Assembly: GCF_020687165.1 (NCBI RefSeq)
Contig: NZ_JAJEQC010000001.1
Source: Hominenteromicrobium mulieris
GTDB taxonomy: Bacteria; Bacillota; Clostridia; Oscillospirales; Acutalibacteraceae
Direction: 5' to 3' (one strand)
DNA length: 64,000 nt
Shown here in pieces: positions 8,055 through 16,323 of the stretch. Numbering within the stretch: position 1 is the first letter of the stretch; each line of letters starts with the position of its first letter. The notes under the pieces are model-generated. The model was given only the letters and a program-made list of their open reading frames with translations. It was not told the DNA's origin and made no database searches. Made by a program: the position numbers and the translations under genes.

Positions 8055-9023
8055 TTGAATCCATTTCCGTATACGTTTGATAACAAACGGTATCATACAT
8101 TAGCTTATCACAACCGGGTGCAGAATTGCAAGACCCAAAAGGCCGTGATCGATGCCGGGCTGAGCTGCCCGAACATAGACGGCACGTGCGGCGTGGGCGG
8201 GTGCATCTTCTGCGACGGCGGCAGCGGCTATTTTACGCAGGATAAGGCATTTTCCGTAACGGAGCAGCTGCAAGCGGAAAAAGTGCGTATTCATAAAAAG
8301 TCGCCGGAAAGTAAAATCATCGCGTATTTTCAGACGCACACAAACACCTATGCGCCGGTTGAAAAGCTCAGGACGTTATACGAAGAAGCGCTTGCATTCG
8401 GCGTTTACGGTGTGTCGATTGCCACGCGCCCGGACTGCATCGGGAAGGATGTTTTGTCGCTTTTAAAAGAATTGAACGGCAAAACGCACCTCACCGTGGA
8501 ACTGGGCCTGCAAAGCAGTAATGATGAGACGGCTGCGCGTATTCACAGAGGATATAAATACGAGGTATTTAGAGAGATATTTCTGCGCCTGCGCGAAAAC
8601 AATATTCGCGTTTGCGTGCATATCATAGACGGCTTACCGGGCGAGACGGAGGCGGAGATGATAAAGACCGCCGAAGACCTTGCACAGCTGCGCCCGGACG
8701 GTGTGAAAATTCATCTTTTACACGTCATTCGCGGCACGCAGCTTGCGGGCTTATACGAAAGCGGCGCATACACGCCGATGACGTTTGAGGACTATGTGCG
8801 CGTCGTAATCCGTCAACTGGAGGTGCTGCCGCCCGAAACGGTCATCGAACGCATTACGGGCGACGGTGACAAAACAAAGCTGCTTGCACCCCTGTGGAGC
8901 CGCGATAAAATCCGCGTACTCGGTACGATAGACCACGAGATGGCAGTGGGAAATACTTGGCAAGGCAGACTTTATTCGCCGAATGGCTTGCAAAAAGGAC
9001 AGAAAATGCGTATAATAGAATAA
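8055..9023 (+). CDS. TIGR01212-type radical SAM protein (YhcC-like)
   Basis: The 322-residue protein has the family-specific start RYHTLAYHNRVQNCKTQKAVIDAG followed by the cysteine cluster region CPNIDGTCGVGGCIFCDGGS that binds a 4Fe-4S cluster with SAM. VELGLQSSNDETAARIHRGY and HIIDGLPGETEAEM are typical of this group. The reaction is not established with confidence; the family is widespread in bacteria and has been linked to RNA or sulfur metabolism only loosely. A TTG start at 8055 with AAAGGAG at 8041-8047 is chosen. Confidence 0.88.
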   Translation: MNPFPYTFDNKRYHTLAYHNRVQNCKTQKAVIDAGLSCPNIDGTCGVGGCIFCDGGSGYFTQDKAFSVTEQLQAEKVRIHKKSPESKIIAYFQTHTNTYAPVEKLRTLYEEALAFGVYGVSIATRPDCIGKDVLSLLKELNGKTHLTVELGLQSSNDETAARIHRGYKYEVFREIFLRLRENNIRVCVHIIDGLPGETEAEMIKTAEDLAQLRPDGVKIHLLHVIRGTQLAGLYESGAYTPMTFEDYVRVVIRQLEVLPPETVIERITGDGDKTKLLAPLWSRDKIRVLGTIDHEMAVGNTWQGRLYSPNGLQKGQKMRIIE

Positions 9024-9080
9024 ATCCGAACACGGTGTGCAGTTTACGCTGTGATTTCGTTTATGAAAGGTAATTTTACT

Positions 9081-10001
9081 ATGAATAATAAAGCTCCAAA
9101 TAAACATAGCGACGCGCGTTCTTTTGAAATGCGCCGTTTGATTTTCCTTGGCGCGGCCGGCGTGCTCATTCTGGTCGTGGTCATTTTATCGCTCCTATCC
9201 GCGTTCGGCGGGAAATCCGACGGGCAGAGCACCGGCAACGGCACATCTTCCGCGGTGACGGAGGACGGCAAGCTTGTCATTCAGGATCTTTACGAGGGTG
9301 AGATCACCATTCCGAAGTTTAATGTGCCGCTCAATACATACGACCAGTCGAAGTTTAAAAATGACAACGGCCTTGTGACGTATGACGACGCGAACGCGAG
9401 CCTCGGCATCGACGTTTCCGACTATCAGGGCGATATCGACTGGGCAGCCGTCAAAGCGAGCGGCATCGATTTCGCGATGATCCGCGCAGGCTACCGCGGT
9501 GCAACGCGCGGCAAGCTGAACGAAGACAGCAAGTTTGCCGATAATTACACCGGTGCGAAGGACGCAGGCGTAAAGGTGGGCATCTACTTCTTCTCGCAGG
9601 CAACTTCTGTTACCGAAGCGGAGGAGGAAGCGGGCTATGTGCTCCAGCTTTTGCAGAATAAGTCCGTCGATTACCCCGTCGTCTTTGACTGGGAGCAGAC
9701 GAGCGTAGACGGCTCTCGCACGGCAGATGCCACGGGCGAGCAGATTACGAGTTATGCTTCGGCGTTCTGCAAAAAAATCGCGAAAGCGGGCTACACCGCA
9801 GGTGTGTACTTCAACCGCAGTCTTGGCTATAACTATTATGACTTAGAGCAGCTCAAGGACTTTGAGTTCTGGCTTGCGGAATACCGCAGCGTGCCGGCGT
9901 TCTACTATAACTTCGGCCTGTGGCAGTATTCCGACAACGCGCAGGTGCAGGGCATCGACGCGGCAGTCGATATTAACGTCAGCTTTAAGAACTACGGCTG
10001 A
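9081..10001 (+). CDS. Membrane-anchored GH25 lysozyme
   Basis: The 306-residue protein has a basic N-terminus, one transmembrane segment (LIFLGAAGVLILVVVILSLL, about residues 20-40), a Gly/Ser-rich linker and a GH25 catalytic domain: LGIDVSDYQGDIDW (first catalytic Asp), FAMIRAGYRG, VGIYFFSQA, and VVFDWEQ (the DxE pair). GH25 enzymes cut the MurNAc-GlcNAc bond of peptidoglycan. ATG at 9081 is chosen over 9051 because AAAGG at 9066-9070 lies 10 bases before it. It resembles chromosomal autolysins more than phage lysins because of the anchor. Confidence 0.88.
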   Translation: MNNKAPNKHSDARSFEMRRLIFLGAAGVLILVVVILSLLSAFGGKSDGQSTGNGTSSAVTEDGKLVIQDLYEGEITIPKFNVPLNTYDQSKFKNDNGLVTYDDANASLGIDVSDYQGDIDWAAVKASGIDFAMIRAGYRGATRGKLNEDSKFADNYTGAKDAGVKVGIYFFSQATSVTEAEEEAGYVLQLLQNKSVDYPVVFDWEQTSVDGSRTADATGEQITSYASAFCKKIAKAGYTAGVYFNRSLGYNYYDLEQLKDFEFWLAEYRSVPAFYYNFGLWQYSDNAQVQGIDAAVDINVSFKNYG

Positions 10002-10020
10002 TTTTAAAAGTAAAAACGAA

Positions 10021-10053
10021 AGGTGCTTGATCATTTTGGTCAGGCACCTTTTT
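10021..10053 (+). terminator. Intrinsic terminator
   Basis: AGGTGCTTGA and TCAGGCACCT form a stem with a GT-mismatch region around TCATTTTGG, followed by TTTTTG. It ends the GH25 gene just before the convergent MGMT-type gene. Confidence 0.8.
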
Positions 10054-10054
10054 G

Positions 10055-10375
10055 TTATTCTTCGTTTTCGCCGAACCAGCCGCAGGCTTTCATGTCTACG
10101 CGGCCGTCGGGCAGGAACTGCACGCCCTCGGCTTCGAGCTTTTCGCGCTGTACATCGGGGCCGCCGAAAACGTAGCCCTTGCACAGAGAGCCGTCTTTGA
10201 ACACTACGCGGTGGCATGGCGTATTTACGGGGTCCGTGTTGCGGTGCAGCACAAAGCCCACGCCGCGCGAGGCCCGCGGGTTGCCCGCCGCAAATGCCAC
10301 GAAGCCGTAATTTGTCACCTTGCCGCGCGGGATCTCGCGCACCACCTGAAACACGCGCTCGGAAAAATCGTTCAT
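10055..10375 (-). CDS. MGMT-family DNA-binding domain protein (Ogt/ATL-like)
   Basis: The 106-residue protein is only the C-terminal domain of O6-alkylguanine-DNA alkyltransferases: FSERVFQVVREIPRGKVTNYG, RASRGVGFVLHRN and PVNTPCHRVV. The PCHR motif is intact, so the acceptor cysteine is present, unlike in ATL proteins where it is replaced. The N-terminal domain of full MGMT is absent. A short alkylguanine repair protein or a damage-recognition factor is likely. The ATG at 10375 has AAAGGAAG 9 bases upstream; an in-frame TTG at 10384 is less likely. Confidence 0.88.
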   Translation of the reverse strand: MNDFSERVFQVVREIPRGKVTNYGFVAFAAGNPRASRGVGFVLHRNTDPVNTPCHRVVFKDGSLCKGYVFGGPDVQREKLEAEGVQFLPDGRVDMKACGWFGENEE

Positions 10376-10432
10376 CGTATTCAACTTCCTTTGCTTTCAA
10401 ACCGTTTTGTACAGTATAGCATAAAAGTAGTC

Positions 10433-10461
10433 TTTACAAAAGGGTTTTTATTGATTATAAT
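10433..10461 (+). promoter_or_regulatory. SigA-type promoter of the esterase gene
   Basis: TTTACA at 10433-10438 and TATAAT at 10456-10461 are separated by 17 bases. Confidence 0.75.
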
Positions 10462-10500
10462 GAAATATAACGAAACCAAAATTGAAACGGAGTTGTTGAT

Positions 10501-11328
10501 ATGGCTATTATTGAAGTGAATTTTATCTCGAAGTGCCTCATGCGCGTGGTGACGTTCAATGCGATTATCCCGGTGGATAAGTTCGGCCCGCAGGCGGAAA
10601 ACGCAGAGCAGAAGCCGCTGAAGACGCTTTACCTTTTGCACGGTATTTTCGGCAATTATACGGACTGGGTGAACGGCACGCGCATTCAGGCGTGGGCAGA
10701 GGCAAACGACCTTGCGGTCATTATGCCCTCCGGTGAAAACCGCTTCTACCTCGACGACGAAAAGAGCGGCGAGCTGTACGGCGAGTTCATCGGCAAGGAG
10801 CTTGTAGAGTTCACAAGAAAGCTGTTTCCGCTTTCCGACAAGCGCGAGGATACGTTCATTGCGGGTCTTTCCATGGGCGGCTACGGTGCAATCCGCAACG
10901 GCCTGAAGTATGCGGAAAACTTTGGCTGTGTCATCGGTCTTTCCGCCGCGCTCGTGCACGATACGTGGAAGGACGCGGACAACTCCGCGCCGATCTTCAC
11001 ATTCCGCCGCAACTATTACGAGTCAATTTTCGGTGAATATGACAAGGTGAAGGGCAGCGACAAAGACCCGAAGGCGCTGCTTTTGAAGCTGAAGGAGGAG
11101 GGCAGACCCGTACCGAAAATGTACCTGTGCTGCGGCACGGAGGACGGCCTCGTCACCGCAAACCGCGATTTCCGTGATTTCCTCAACGAAAACGGTGTTG
11201 ACCTCACGTATGTGGAGGGCCCCGGCAAGCACGACTGGGTATTCTGGGATACGTACATCAAAAAGGTGCTCGACTGGCTGCCGCTTAATAGAACAGGCGC
11301 GGGCATCAACAGCGGAAACGTGAAATAA
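10501..11328 (+). CDS. Alpha/beta-hydrolase esterase (esterase D / tributyrin esterase type)
   Basis: The 275-residue protein shows LYLLHGIFGNYTDW (oxyanion-hole region), the nucleophile elbow GLSMGGYG with Ser in G-x-S-x-G, and late GPGKHDWVFW carrying the probable catalytic His. It matches the FrmB/EstA group of short-chain acyl esterases, also called putative esterase family PF00756. Substrate unknown; acetylated sugars or xylan side chains are possible in a gut organism. It has its own promoter and is followed by a degraded-looking stretch. Confidence 0.88.
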   Translation: MAIIEVNFISKCLMRVVTFNAIIPVDKFGPQAENAEQKPLKTLYLLHGIFGNYTDWVNGTRIQAWAEANDLAVIMPSGENRFYLDDEKSGELYGEFIGKELVEFTRKLFPLSDKREDTFIAGLSMGGYGAIRNGLKYAENFGCVIGLSAALVHDTWKDADNSAPIFTFRRNYYESIFGEYDKVKGSDKDPKALLLKLKEEGRPVPKMYLCCGTEDGLVTANRDFRDFLNENGVDLTYVEGPGKHDWVFWDTYIKKVLDWLPLNRTGAGINSGNVK

Positions 11329-11541
11329 AGCAAAACAGAAAACAGGGGAACGGATGATGCAGAAGAGAAATCTGAAAAATTCCGCAAGATCACGATGAAT
11401 GTGCTAACGATGCAGCTCAATTCCATCACGATCATGGATCTCATCGCCGCCAGCTTGCAAATTCGTAAACATAAAGTAAAAGCCATCGAAACGGTGAAGC
11501 GCAAGGCTTGCCGCAAACGGTGGCTTTTACTCTATGAAAAT
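11329..11541. other. Intergenic stretch with a possible broken small gene
   Basis: After the esterase, AGGGGA is followed by ATGATG at 11353-11358, but that frame ends after about 14 codons. A neighbouring frame (EKSEKFRKITMNVLTMQLNSI, then LIAASLQIRKHKVKA) reads like a short basic protein and stays open into the antisense of the next gene. It could be a frameshifted small gene or chance. No terminator is visible on the plus strand here. Confidence 0.2.
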
Positions 11542-12669
11542 TTAATTCTGCGTTTTATTGCCGGGCAGGATATTGAGGTTTTCCGGGACGTTTGGGTGGG
11601 GGATGTTGTGCAACGCAAAGCCCGCAAGCTGACGGATGATCTGCAAAACGAACGACCGCGTTTCGGGGTCGAGGTGCACGGCGGCGTTGTAGATAGCGCC
11701 GATGTTCTTTTGAATGTCGCCAGCGTCAAATACGTTTTCAATATTGCCGGCGGTCAAAAGGCCGTAGAGTACATCGACAAGGCGTATGCGCTCGTCGATG
11801 CTCATGCCGGTGATCCAGCTGTTGAGTGTTTGGTTCATGTATTTTGCGCCGCTGGAAATTTCCTCCAGCGTATGGAATGCACCGTCCGTCACCTGCCACG
11901 AGAACGGGTCGTGCTGCATAATGCCCATTTGGTTGCTTTCCACAACGGAGTATGCACCGTGATTTTCAAGCAGCATGCCGATGAGCGAGCCTTTCGGAAT
12001 GACTTTATGTACGCGGCTTTGAATGCGCCCATATTCTTCGGATTCGAGCGTGTTGCCGATGAAACCGGGGCTGTCGAGCGGGTAGACGCGCTCAATACGC
12101 TTTTGAATTTCCGGGTCGCAGAACATGCCCGCGTAGGCTGCAAGGTTGCCGCCTTTGGAGTGGCCCATCAAAAGCAGTTTGCCGGGAAAACCTTCGCCGA
12201 GCTTTGTCACATAGTCTGCCGCATCGGCCTGCGAGGGGATGACGGGCAGAAATGCCATGTTAAAATCCTCTTTCCAGCCGACAAGCGTGGCGTCCGTGCC
12301 GCGGAATACGGCGCAGGCGTGGTCGTCATCGAGGTATACAGTGATGGCCGCAAACTGCTCCTCTGACTGGTCACACAGCTTTTCAACGAAGTTGCCGATT
12401 TTTATGTTGCGCCAGCGCGGGCTTGACGCCATAGCGTACAAAAGCCTCATGTTGCTTTTGGTATCGCGTACGTGGAACATCAACTTTTCAAAGCGCTCTG
12501 CCTTTAAAAGCTCTCGAATTTCTATTTTGTTTTCGCATTTAAGCTCGTCTTCAAACGCGCTCAGATTCATGTAGGAAAACTGTGATAAAAGCAGGCTGTC
12601 TACATCCGTAAACGGTTTTTCTGCCAAAGGCGAGAATTCGGTTTCTGCATATTCAAGGATGCTTGGCAT
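11542..12669 (-). CDS. Mbeg1-like / DUF2974 lipase-like protein
   Basis: The 375-residue protein contains CAVFRGTDATLVGWKEDFNMAF, the nucleophile elbow LLMGHSKGGNLAAYAG (G-H-S-K-G), and RVYPLDSPGF with a likely catalytic Asp. This is the pattern of DUF2974 proteins, lipase-fold proteins frequent in Clostridia and Lactobacillales. No signal peptide is visible, so it is probably cytoplasmic. Substrate unknown. It lies 23 bases downstream of the TM2 gene on the same strand and is likely cotranscribed with it. Confidence 0.8.
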   Translation of the reverse strand: MPSILEYAETEFSPLAEKPFTDVDSLLLSQFSYMNLSAFEDELKCENKIEIRELLKAERFEKLMFHVRDTKSNMRLLYAMASSPRWRNIKIGNFVEKLCDQSEEQFAAITVYLDDDHACAVFRGTDATLVGWKEDFNMAFLPVIPSQADAADYVTKLGEGFPGKLLLMGHSKGGNLAAYAGMFCDPEIQKRIERVYPLDSPGFIGNTLESEEYGRIQSRVHKVIPKGSLIGMLLENHGAYSVVESNQMGIMQHDPFSWQVTDGAFHTLEEISSGAKYMNQTLNSWITGMSIDERIRLVDVLYGLLTAGNIENVFDAGDIQKNIGAIYNAAVHLDPETRSFVLQIIRQLAGFALHNIPHPNVPENLNILPGNKTQN

Positions 12670-12692
12670 AGTACGCCGCCTTTCTGAGAAAG

Positions 12693-13100
12693 TTAAACGT
12701 AATAATAGGGACCGGGCTTACAGAGGATGACGATGAGATCGACGAACGCGCCGATGCCGAACAGGCCGCCGGTGAAGATATACAAAACACCCATGCCAAT
12801 CTTTCCCTCATAAAATTTATGCGCGCCGATGAGTCCTAAAAACAGGCACAGGAAAAACGCTGCCCATTTGCTTTTTGCCACACCACCGTAAGTGACATTG
12901 TTGTTTACATAAACAGGCTGGGGCTGTTGGGCAGACTGCAATGGCTCTACCTGCCTGCCGCATGCGGGGCAAACCACGCAGTCGGCACCGATGACCGCGC
13001 CGCAGTATTTACAGAATTTCGCGTTTTCGGTGCACGTGCCGCAGTTTGGGCAAAAAAGCTCACCGTTCGGAATATTTGCACCGCAATTTTTGCAGACCAT
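12693..13100 (-). CDS. Zinc-ribbon TM2 domain protein
   Basis: The 135-residue protein starts with double zinc-ribbon repeats (CKNCGANI, CPNCGTC, CKYCGAVI, CPACGRQV), a Gln/Pro linker and a C-terminal TM2 domain: WAAFFLCLFLGLIGAHKFYEG and GVLYIFTGGLFGIGAFVDLI, two membrane helices with the conserved GAHxFY turn. The family role is unknown. CAAAGGAGA precedes the start. It is probably the first gene of an operon with the lipase-like gene. Confidence 0.87.
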   Translation of the reverse strand: MVCKNCGANIPNGELFCPNCGTCTENAKFCKYCGAVIGADCVVCPACGRQVEPLQSAQQPQPVYVNNNVTYGGVAKSKWAAFFLCLFLGLIGAHKFYEGKIGMGVLYIFTGGLFGIGAFVDLIVILCKPGPYYYV

Positions 13101-13286
13101 AAGAAAATCTCCTTTGTATATTTGAATGTTTGTCCACCGAAATCATAACACAGATTTTGACATTCCGCAACGTGTTTCACCGCTTTTTCTGATTGCCGCG
13201 CACAAAAGCAGCGCGTCTGTCATAGTATGCCGCGGGACAAAGCGCTGTGCATGTCCCAATATGCAGGGAAGGAGGGTAAAGGTTTG

Positions 13287-13745
13287 ATGAAACAGACGGT
13301 TTTAAAGACGACGGTGGCCGTGCTCGGCGCGGGACTTGTGTCGTACCTCGGTACGCTTGCGGTGCCGATGCTCGTGCTGCTCGGCGTGATGTTGCTCGAT
13401 TATATCACCGGCATGATCAAAGCGTATATCCGCGCCGAGTTAAATTCCAAGTTCGGTATTAAGGGGATACTCAAAAAGCTTTGCTATATGGTCATGGTCG
13501 CAGTCGGTGCGGCGGTGGATTATCTTTTGCGCGGTGCAGTCATCGGGGCCGGCATCACGCTCGATGTAAAGCTGTTTTTCGGCATGCTCGTCACCGTGTG
13601 GCTTACGATCAACGAGCTCATTTCCGTCATGGAAAATCTTGCGGCCATCGGCGTGCCGGGGTTTCCGCGTTTGCAGCGCATTTTAAGGCGGCTCCGTCGC
13701 ACCGTGGCGGATGAATCGGGTGCAAGTGATGGGAAGAAGGAGTGA
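13287..13745 (+). CDS. Phage-type holin (toxin secretion/lysis holin family)
   Basis: The 152-residue protein has three or four hydrophobic segments, beginning VLKTTVAVLGAGLVSYLGTL and containing VMLLDYITGMIKAYIRAELNSKFGIKGILKKL, the hallmark of the Holin_4 family (PF05105). It would permeabilise the membrane to release a lysin. AAGGAGGG at 13268-13276 supports ATG 13287 (or TTG 13284). It lies 4 bases before an amidase gene; no other phage gene is nearby, so this is an isolated lysis pair. Confidence 0.85.
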   Translation: MKQTVLKTTVAVLGAGLVSYLGTLAVPMLVLLGVMLLDYITGMIKAYIRAELNSKFGIKGILKKLCYMVMVAVGAAVDYLLRGAVIGAGITLDVKLFFGMLVTVWLTINELISVMENLAAIGVPGFPRLQRILRRLRRTVADESGASDGKKE

Positions 13746-13749
13746 TCTT

Positions 13750-14628
13750 ATGGTACCGATCCGCGAAAATCTATTATCTTCTGCAAAATACGATTTGAAA
13801 GTGCCGGTGGAGTCCTGCGCTAAGGACATGAAGTACATTGTCGTCCACAACACGGCAAACGATGCTTCCGCCGCAAATGAAGTCGCGTATATGATTCGCA
13901 ACGACAGCTCTACGTCGTTTAACGCGGCGGTCGATGACAAAGAGATTGTCATCGGCATACCGCTCGACAAGGGCGCATTCGCAGCGGGCCAACGTGATGG
14001 CAATGCACATGGTATTCATATCGAGATTTGCTATTCGCTTTCGGGCGGCACGCGTTTCGATAAAGCCGAGAAGAACGCGGCGGAGTATATCGCAAAGCTG
14101 CTCACCGAGCGCAAATGGGATATTTCGCATGTGAAGAAGCATCAGGACTTCGACGGCAAATATTGCCCGCATAGAACGCTCGACAAGGGCTGGGCGCGGT
14201 TTTTTAAAATGATTGAAAGCGAAATGAAGGACGACAAAAAGGAGACAAAGACTGGTGCGAAACCCGTGCCAAAGCAGCTTTACCGCGTGCGGACAAGCTG
14301 GTCGGACGCAAAAAGCCAGATCGGCGCGTATGCAATGCTGGAAAATGCGAAAAACGCATGCCCTGTGGGTTATAAAGTGTATGCCTCAAATGGCAAAATT
14401 ATGTATGAACCGTTCAAAGCGTATACAGTGCGCAAGGACGCTGCAGATGCGCTCAATATCCGCAAGGGTCCGGGTACGAATTATGACGTGCAGGGGCAGA
14501 TCACAGACACGAAGCGCTATACGGTTGTAGAGGAGAGCGCAGGTGTGGGTTCTGCAAAAGGCTGGGGACGTCTCAAAGCCGGCGGCTGGGTCGCACTCGA
14601 CTGGGTGAAAAAAGCGCAGCGCCGATGA
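13750..14628 (+). CDS. N-acetylmuramoyl-L-alanine amidase with SH3-like tail (endolysin-type)
   Basis: The 292-residue protein has an Amidase_2-like domain: MKYIVVHNTAND (first zinc His), HGIHIEICYS, HQDFDGKYCPHRTL (late zinc ligands H and the catalytic region), followed by a Lys-rich linker, a region YRVRTSWSDAKSQIGAYAMLENAKNAC resembling an SPOR-like element, and a bacterial SH3 domain with ADALNIRKGPGTNYDV. It cleaves the MurNAc-L-Ala bond. AAGGAG at 13737-13742 precedes the ATG. Paired with the holin upstream, it forms a classical holin-endolysin cassette. Confidence 0.9.
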   Translation: MVPIRENLLSSAKYDLKVPVESCAKDMKYIVVHNTANDASAANEVAYMIRNDSSTSFNAAVDDKEIVIGIPLDKGAFAAGQRDGNAHGIHIEICYSLSGGTRFDKAEKNAAEYIAKLLTERKWDISHVKKHQDFDGKYCPHRTLDKGWARFFKMIESEMKDDKKETKTGAKPVPKQLYRVRTSWSDAKSQIGAYAMLENAKNACPVGYKVYASNGKIMYEPFKAYTVRKDAADALNIRKGPGTNYDVQGQITDTKRYTVVEESAGVGSAKGWGRLKAGGWVALDWVKKAQRR

Positions 14629-14679
14629 TAAGGCATAATATAAACAGAAAACGCAAAATGAATTTGTGAAAGCAAGATA

Positions 14680-14708
14680 TTGCATTTTTGCGGCCCATGT
14701 GGTATGCT
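14680..14708 (+). promoter_or_regulatory. SigA-type promoter of the NSS transporter
   Basis: TTGCAT at 14680-14685 and TATGCT at 14703-14708 are 17 bases apart. Confidence 0.7.
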
Positions 14709-14720
14709 AAACGTATTGAT

Positions 14721-14770
14721 GCAGCACGCCGGTGAAACTGAAGGGGGAAAACGGTTTCACCGGCGGCTGT
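14721..14770 (+). promoter_or_regulatory. Long leader hairpin before the NSS transporter
   Basis: CGCCGGTGAAACTG (14727-14740) pairs with CGGTTTCACCGGCG (14752-14765), and GCAGC (14721-14725) continues the helix with GCTGT after a bulged A. The loop is AAGGGGGAAAA. No T tract follows, so it is not an ordinary terminator. It lies 35 bases before the start codon and may affect stability or translation. Confidence 0.6.
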
Positions 14771-14804
14771 GTTTGAATATTCGCAGAAAATAGGTGGAGA
14801 AGTA

Positions 14805-16178
14805 ATGAAGAAACATCACAGTAATCGCAGCATGTTCTCGGGTAAACTCGGGTTCGTGCTGTCTGCGGCCGGCGCTTCGGTCGGTCTTGGCAACATTTGG
14901 CGATTTCCGTACCTTGCGGCAAAATACGGCGGCGGCATTTTCCTTTTGATCTACATTTTGCTTGCGCTGACGTTCGGTTACACGATGATCGTGGCAGAAA
15001 CATCGCTTGGCCGCATGACGCGCAAAAGCCCTGTGGGTGCATATGCATCGTTCACAAAGTCGCATACATTAAAAGCCGGCGGCTGGATTAACGCCATTAT
15101 CCCAATCCTGATTGTGCCTTATTATTCCGTTATCGGCGGCTGGGTCATCAAATATCTTTTTGAGTACATTTGCGGCAACGGAACAAAGCTTGCGGAGGAT
15201 GGATATTTTTCGATGTTCATCTCGGACGGCGTGTCCGCCGAAATTTGCTTTATCGTTTTTGCACTCATCACGCTGACCATCATTTTTGCCGGCGTGCGCA
15301 ACGGTATTGAGCGTGTATCGAAATTCATGATGCCGATCCTTGTCGTGTTGTCTGTCATCATCGCAATCTATTCCGTCACACGTCCCGGCGCACTGAAGGG
15401 TATTCAGTATTTCCTTGTGCCGAACCTTGAGAATTTCTCCTGGATGACGGTCGTTTCCGCCATGGGACAGATGTTCTATTCGCTGTCCATCGCCATGGGC
15501 ATCCTTGTTACGTTTGGCTCTTATATGAAAAAAGAAACGTCCATTGAGGACTCTACACGCAATGTGGAGATTTTCGACACCGCCATTGCCATTATGGCCG
15601 GCCTTATGATCATCCCGGCGGTCTTTGCGTTCTCCAGCGGCGACCCGAACACCTTGCAGGCGGGCCCGTCATTGATGTTCATCACGATTCCGAAGGTGTT
15701 CGCCAGCATGGGCCTCGGCACGGTGGTTGGCATTCTGTTCTTCGTGCTCGTGCTGTTTGCGGCGGTCACAAGCTCTATTGCGCTGACGGAAAGCGCCGTT
15801 TCCACGTTTGAAGATGAACTCCATTGGAACCGCAAAAAGTCGACCGTTGTTATCGGCATCATCATGCTCGTGCTCGGCACGCTGTCTTCGCTCGGCTACG
15901 GCCCGCTTGATGCCGTAAAGATTCTCGGCATGCAGTTCCTCGATTTCTTCGATTTCTTAACGAACTCCGTTATGATGCCGATTGCGGCTATTGCGACTTG
16001 CCTGCTCGTTTCCCGCGTGATCGGTGTAGACCGTATTGAAGAAGAAATGACGCAAGAAGGCGGCACGTTCCGCAGAAAGAAGATCTTCGTCATGATGATC
16101 AAGTATCTTTGCCCGGTCTTTGCAGCCATCATCCTTATCAGCTCTGTCATGAACGCATTCGGCCTGATCTCTATGTAA
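14805..16178 (+). CDS. Neurotransmitter:sodium symporter (NSS) family transporter
   Basis: The 457-residue protein begins SGKLGFVLSAAGASVGLGNIWRFPYLAAKYGGGIFLL, the strongly conserved TM1 sodium and substrate site of LeuT-type transporters, and has about 11-12 membrane helices. It imports an amino acid or related amine using a sodium gradient (MhsT/TnaT/LeuT group); the substrate is not predictable. ATG 14805 with AGGTGGAGA just upstream is chosen over an in-frame start at 14769. It is behind its own promoter and a strong leader hairpin. Confidence 0.92.
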   Translation: MKKHHSNRSMFSGKLGFVLSAAGASVGLGNIWRFPYLAAKYGGGIFLLIYILLALTFGYTMIVAETSLGRMTRKSPVGAYASFTKSHTLKAGGWINAIIPILIVPYYSVIGGWVIKYLFEYICGNGTKLAEDGYFSMFISDGVSAEICFIVFALITLTIIFAGVRNGIERVSKFMMPILVVLSVIIAIYSVTRPGALKGIQYFLVPNLENFSWMTVVSAMGQMFYSLSIAMGILVTFGSYMKKETSIEDSTRNVEIFDTAIAIMAGLMIIPAVFAFSSGDPNTLQAGPSLMFITIPKVFASMGLGTVVGILFFVLVLFAAVTSSIALTESAVSTFEDELHWNRKKSTVVIGIIMLVLGTLSSLGYGPLDAVKILGMQFLDFFDFLTNSVMMPIAAIATCLLVSRVIGVDRIEEEMTQEGGTFRRKKIFVMMIKYLCPVFAAIILISSVMNAFGLISM

Positions 16179-16271
16179 GCATTTTGACCGGCGCGACGAA
16201 AGCCGCGTGCTTCGATGATGCCGCAAGGTGTCATTTTACCGGACGAAAGAAATAACAAAATAGAATGAGCG

Positions 16272-16309
16272 AGGCCCCGGCGAGCGTTTTGTCATGCTCG
16301 CCGGGGCCT
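16272..16309. terminator. Strong hairpin between convergent genes
   Basis: AGGCCCCGGCGAGC (16272-16285) pairs with GCTCGCCGGGGCCT (16296-16309), a perfect 14-bp stem. Neither strand has a clear T tract, yet its position between two convergent genes suggests transcript ending. Confidence 0.6.
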
Positions 16310-16323
16310 GTGTCTGTTGTGCG

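Noticed and set aside
11395..12366. Plus-strand frame of about 320 codons
   Set aside because: It runs antisense through the lipase-like gene, whose motifs are clear; only its first 150 bases could be relevant and are mentioned separately.
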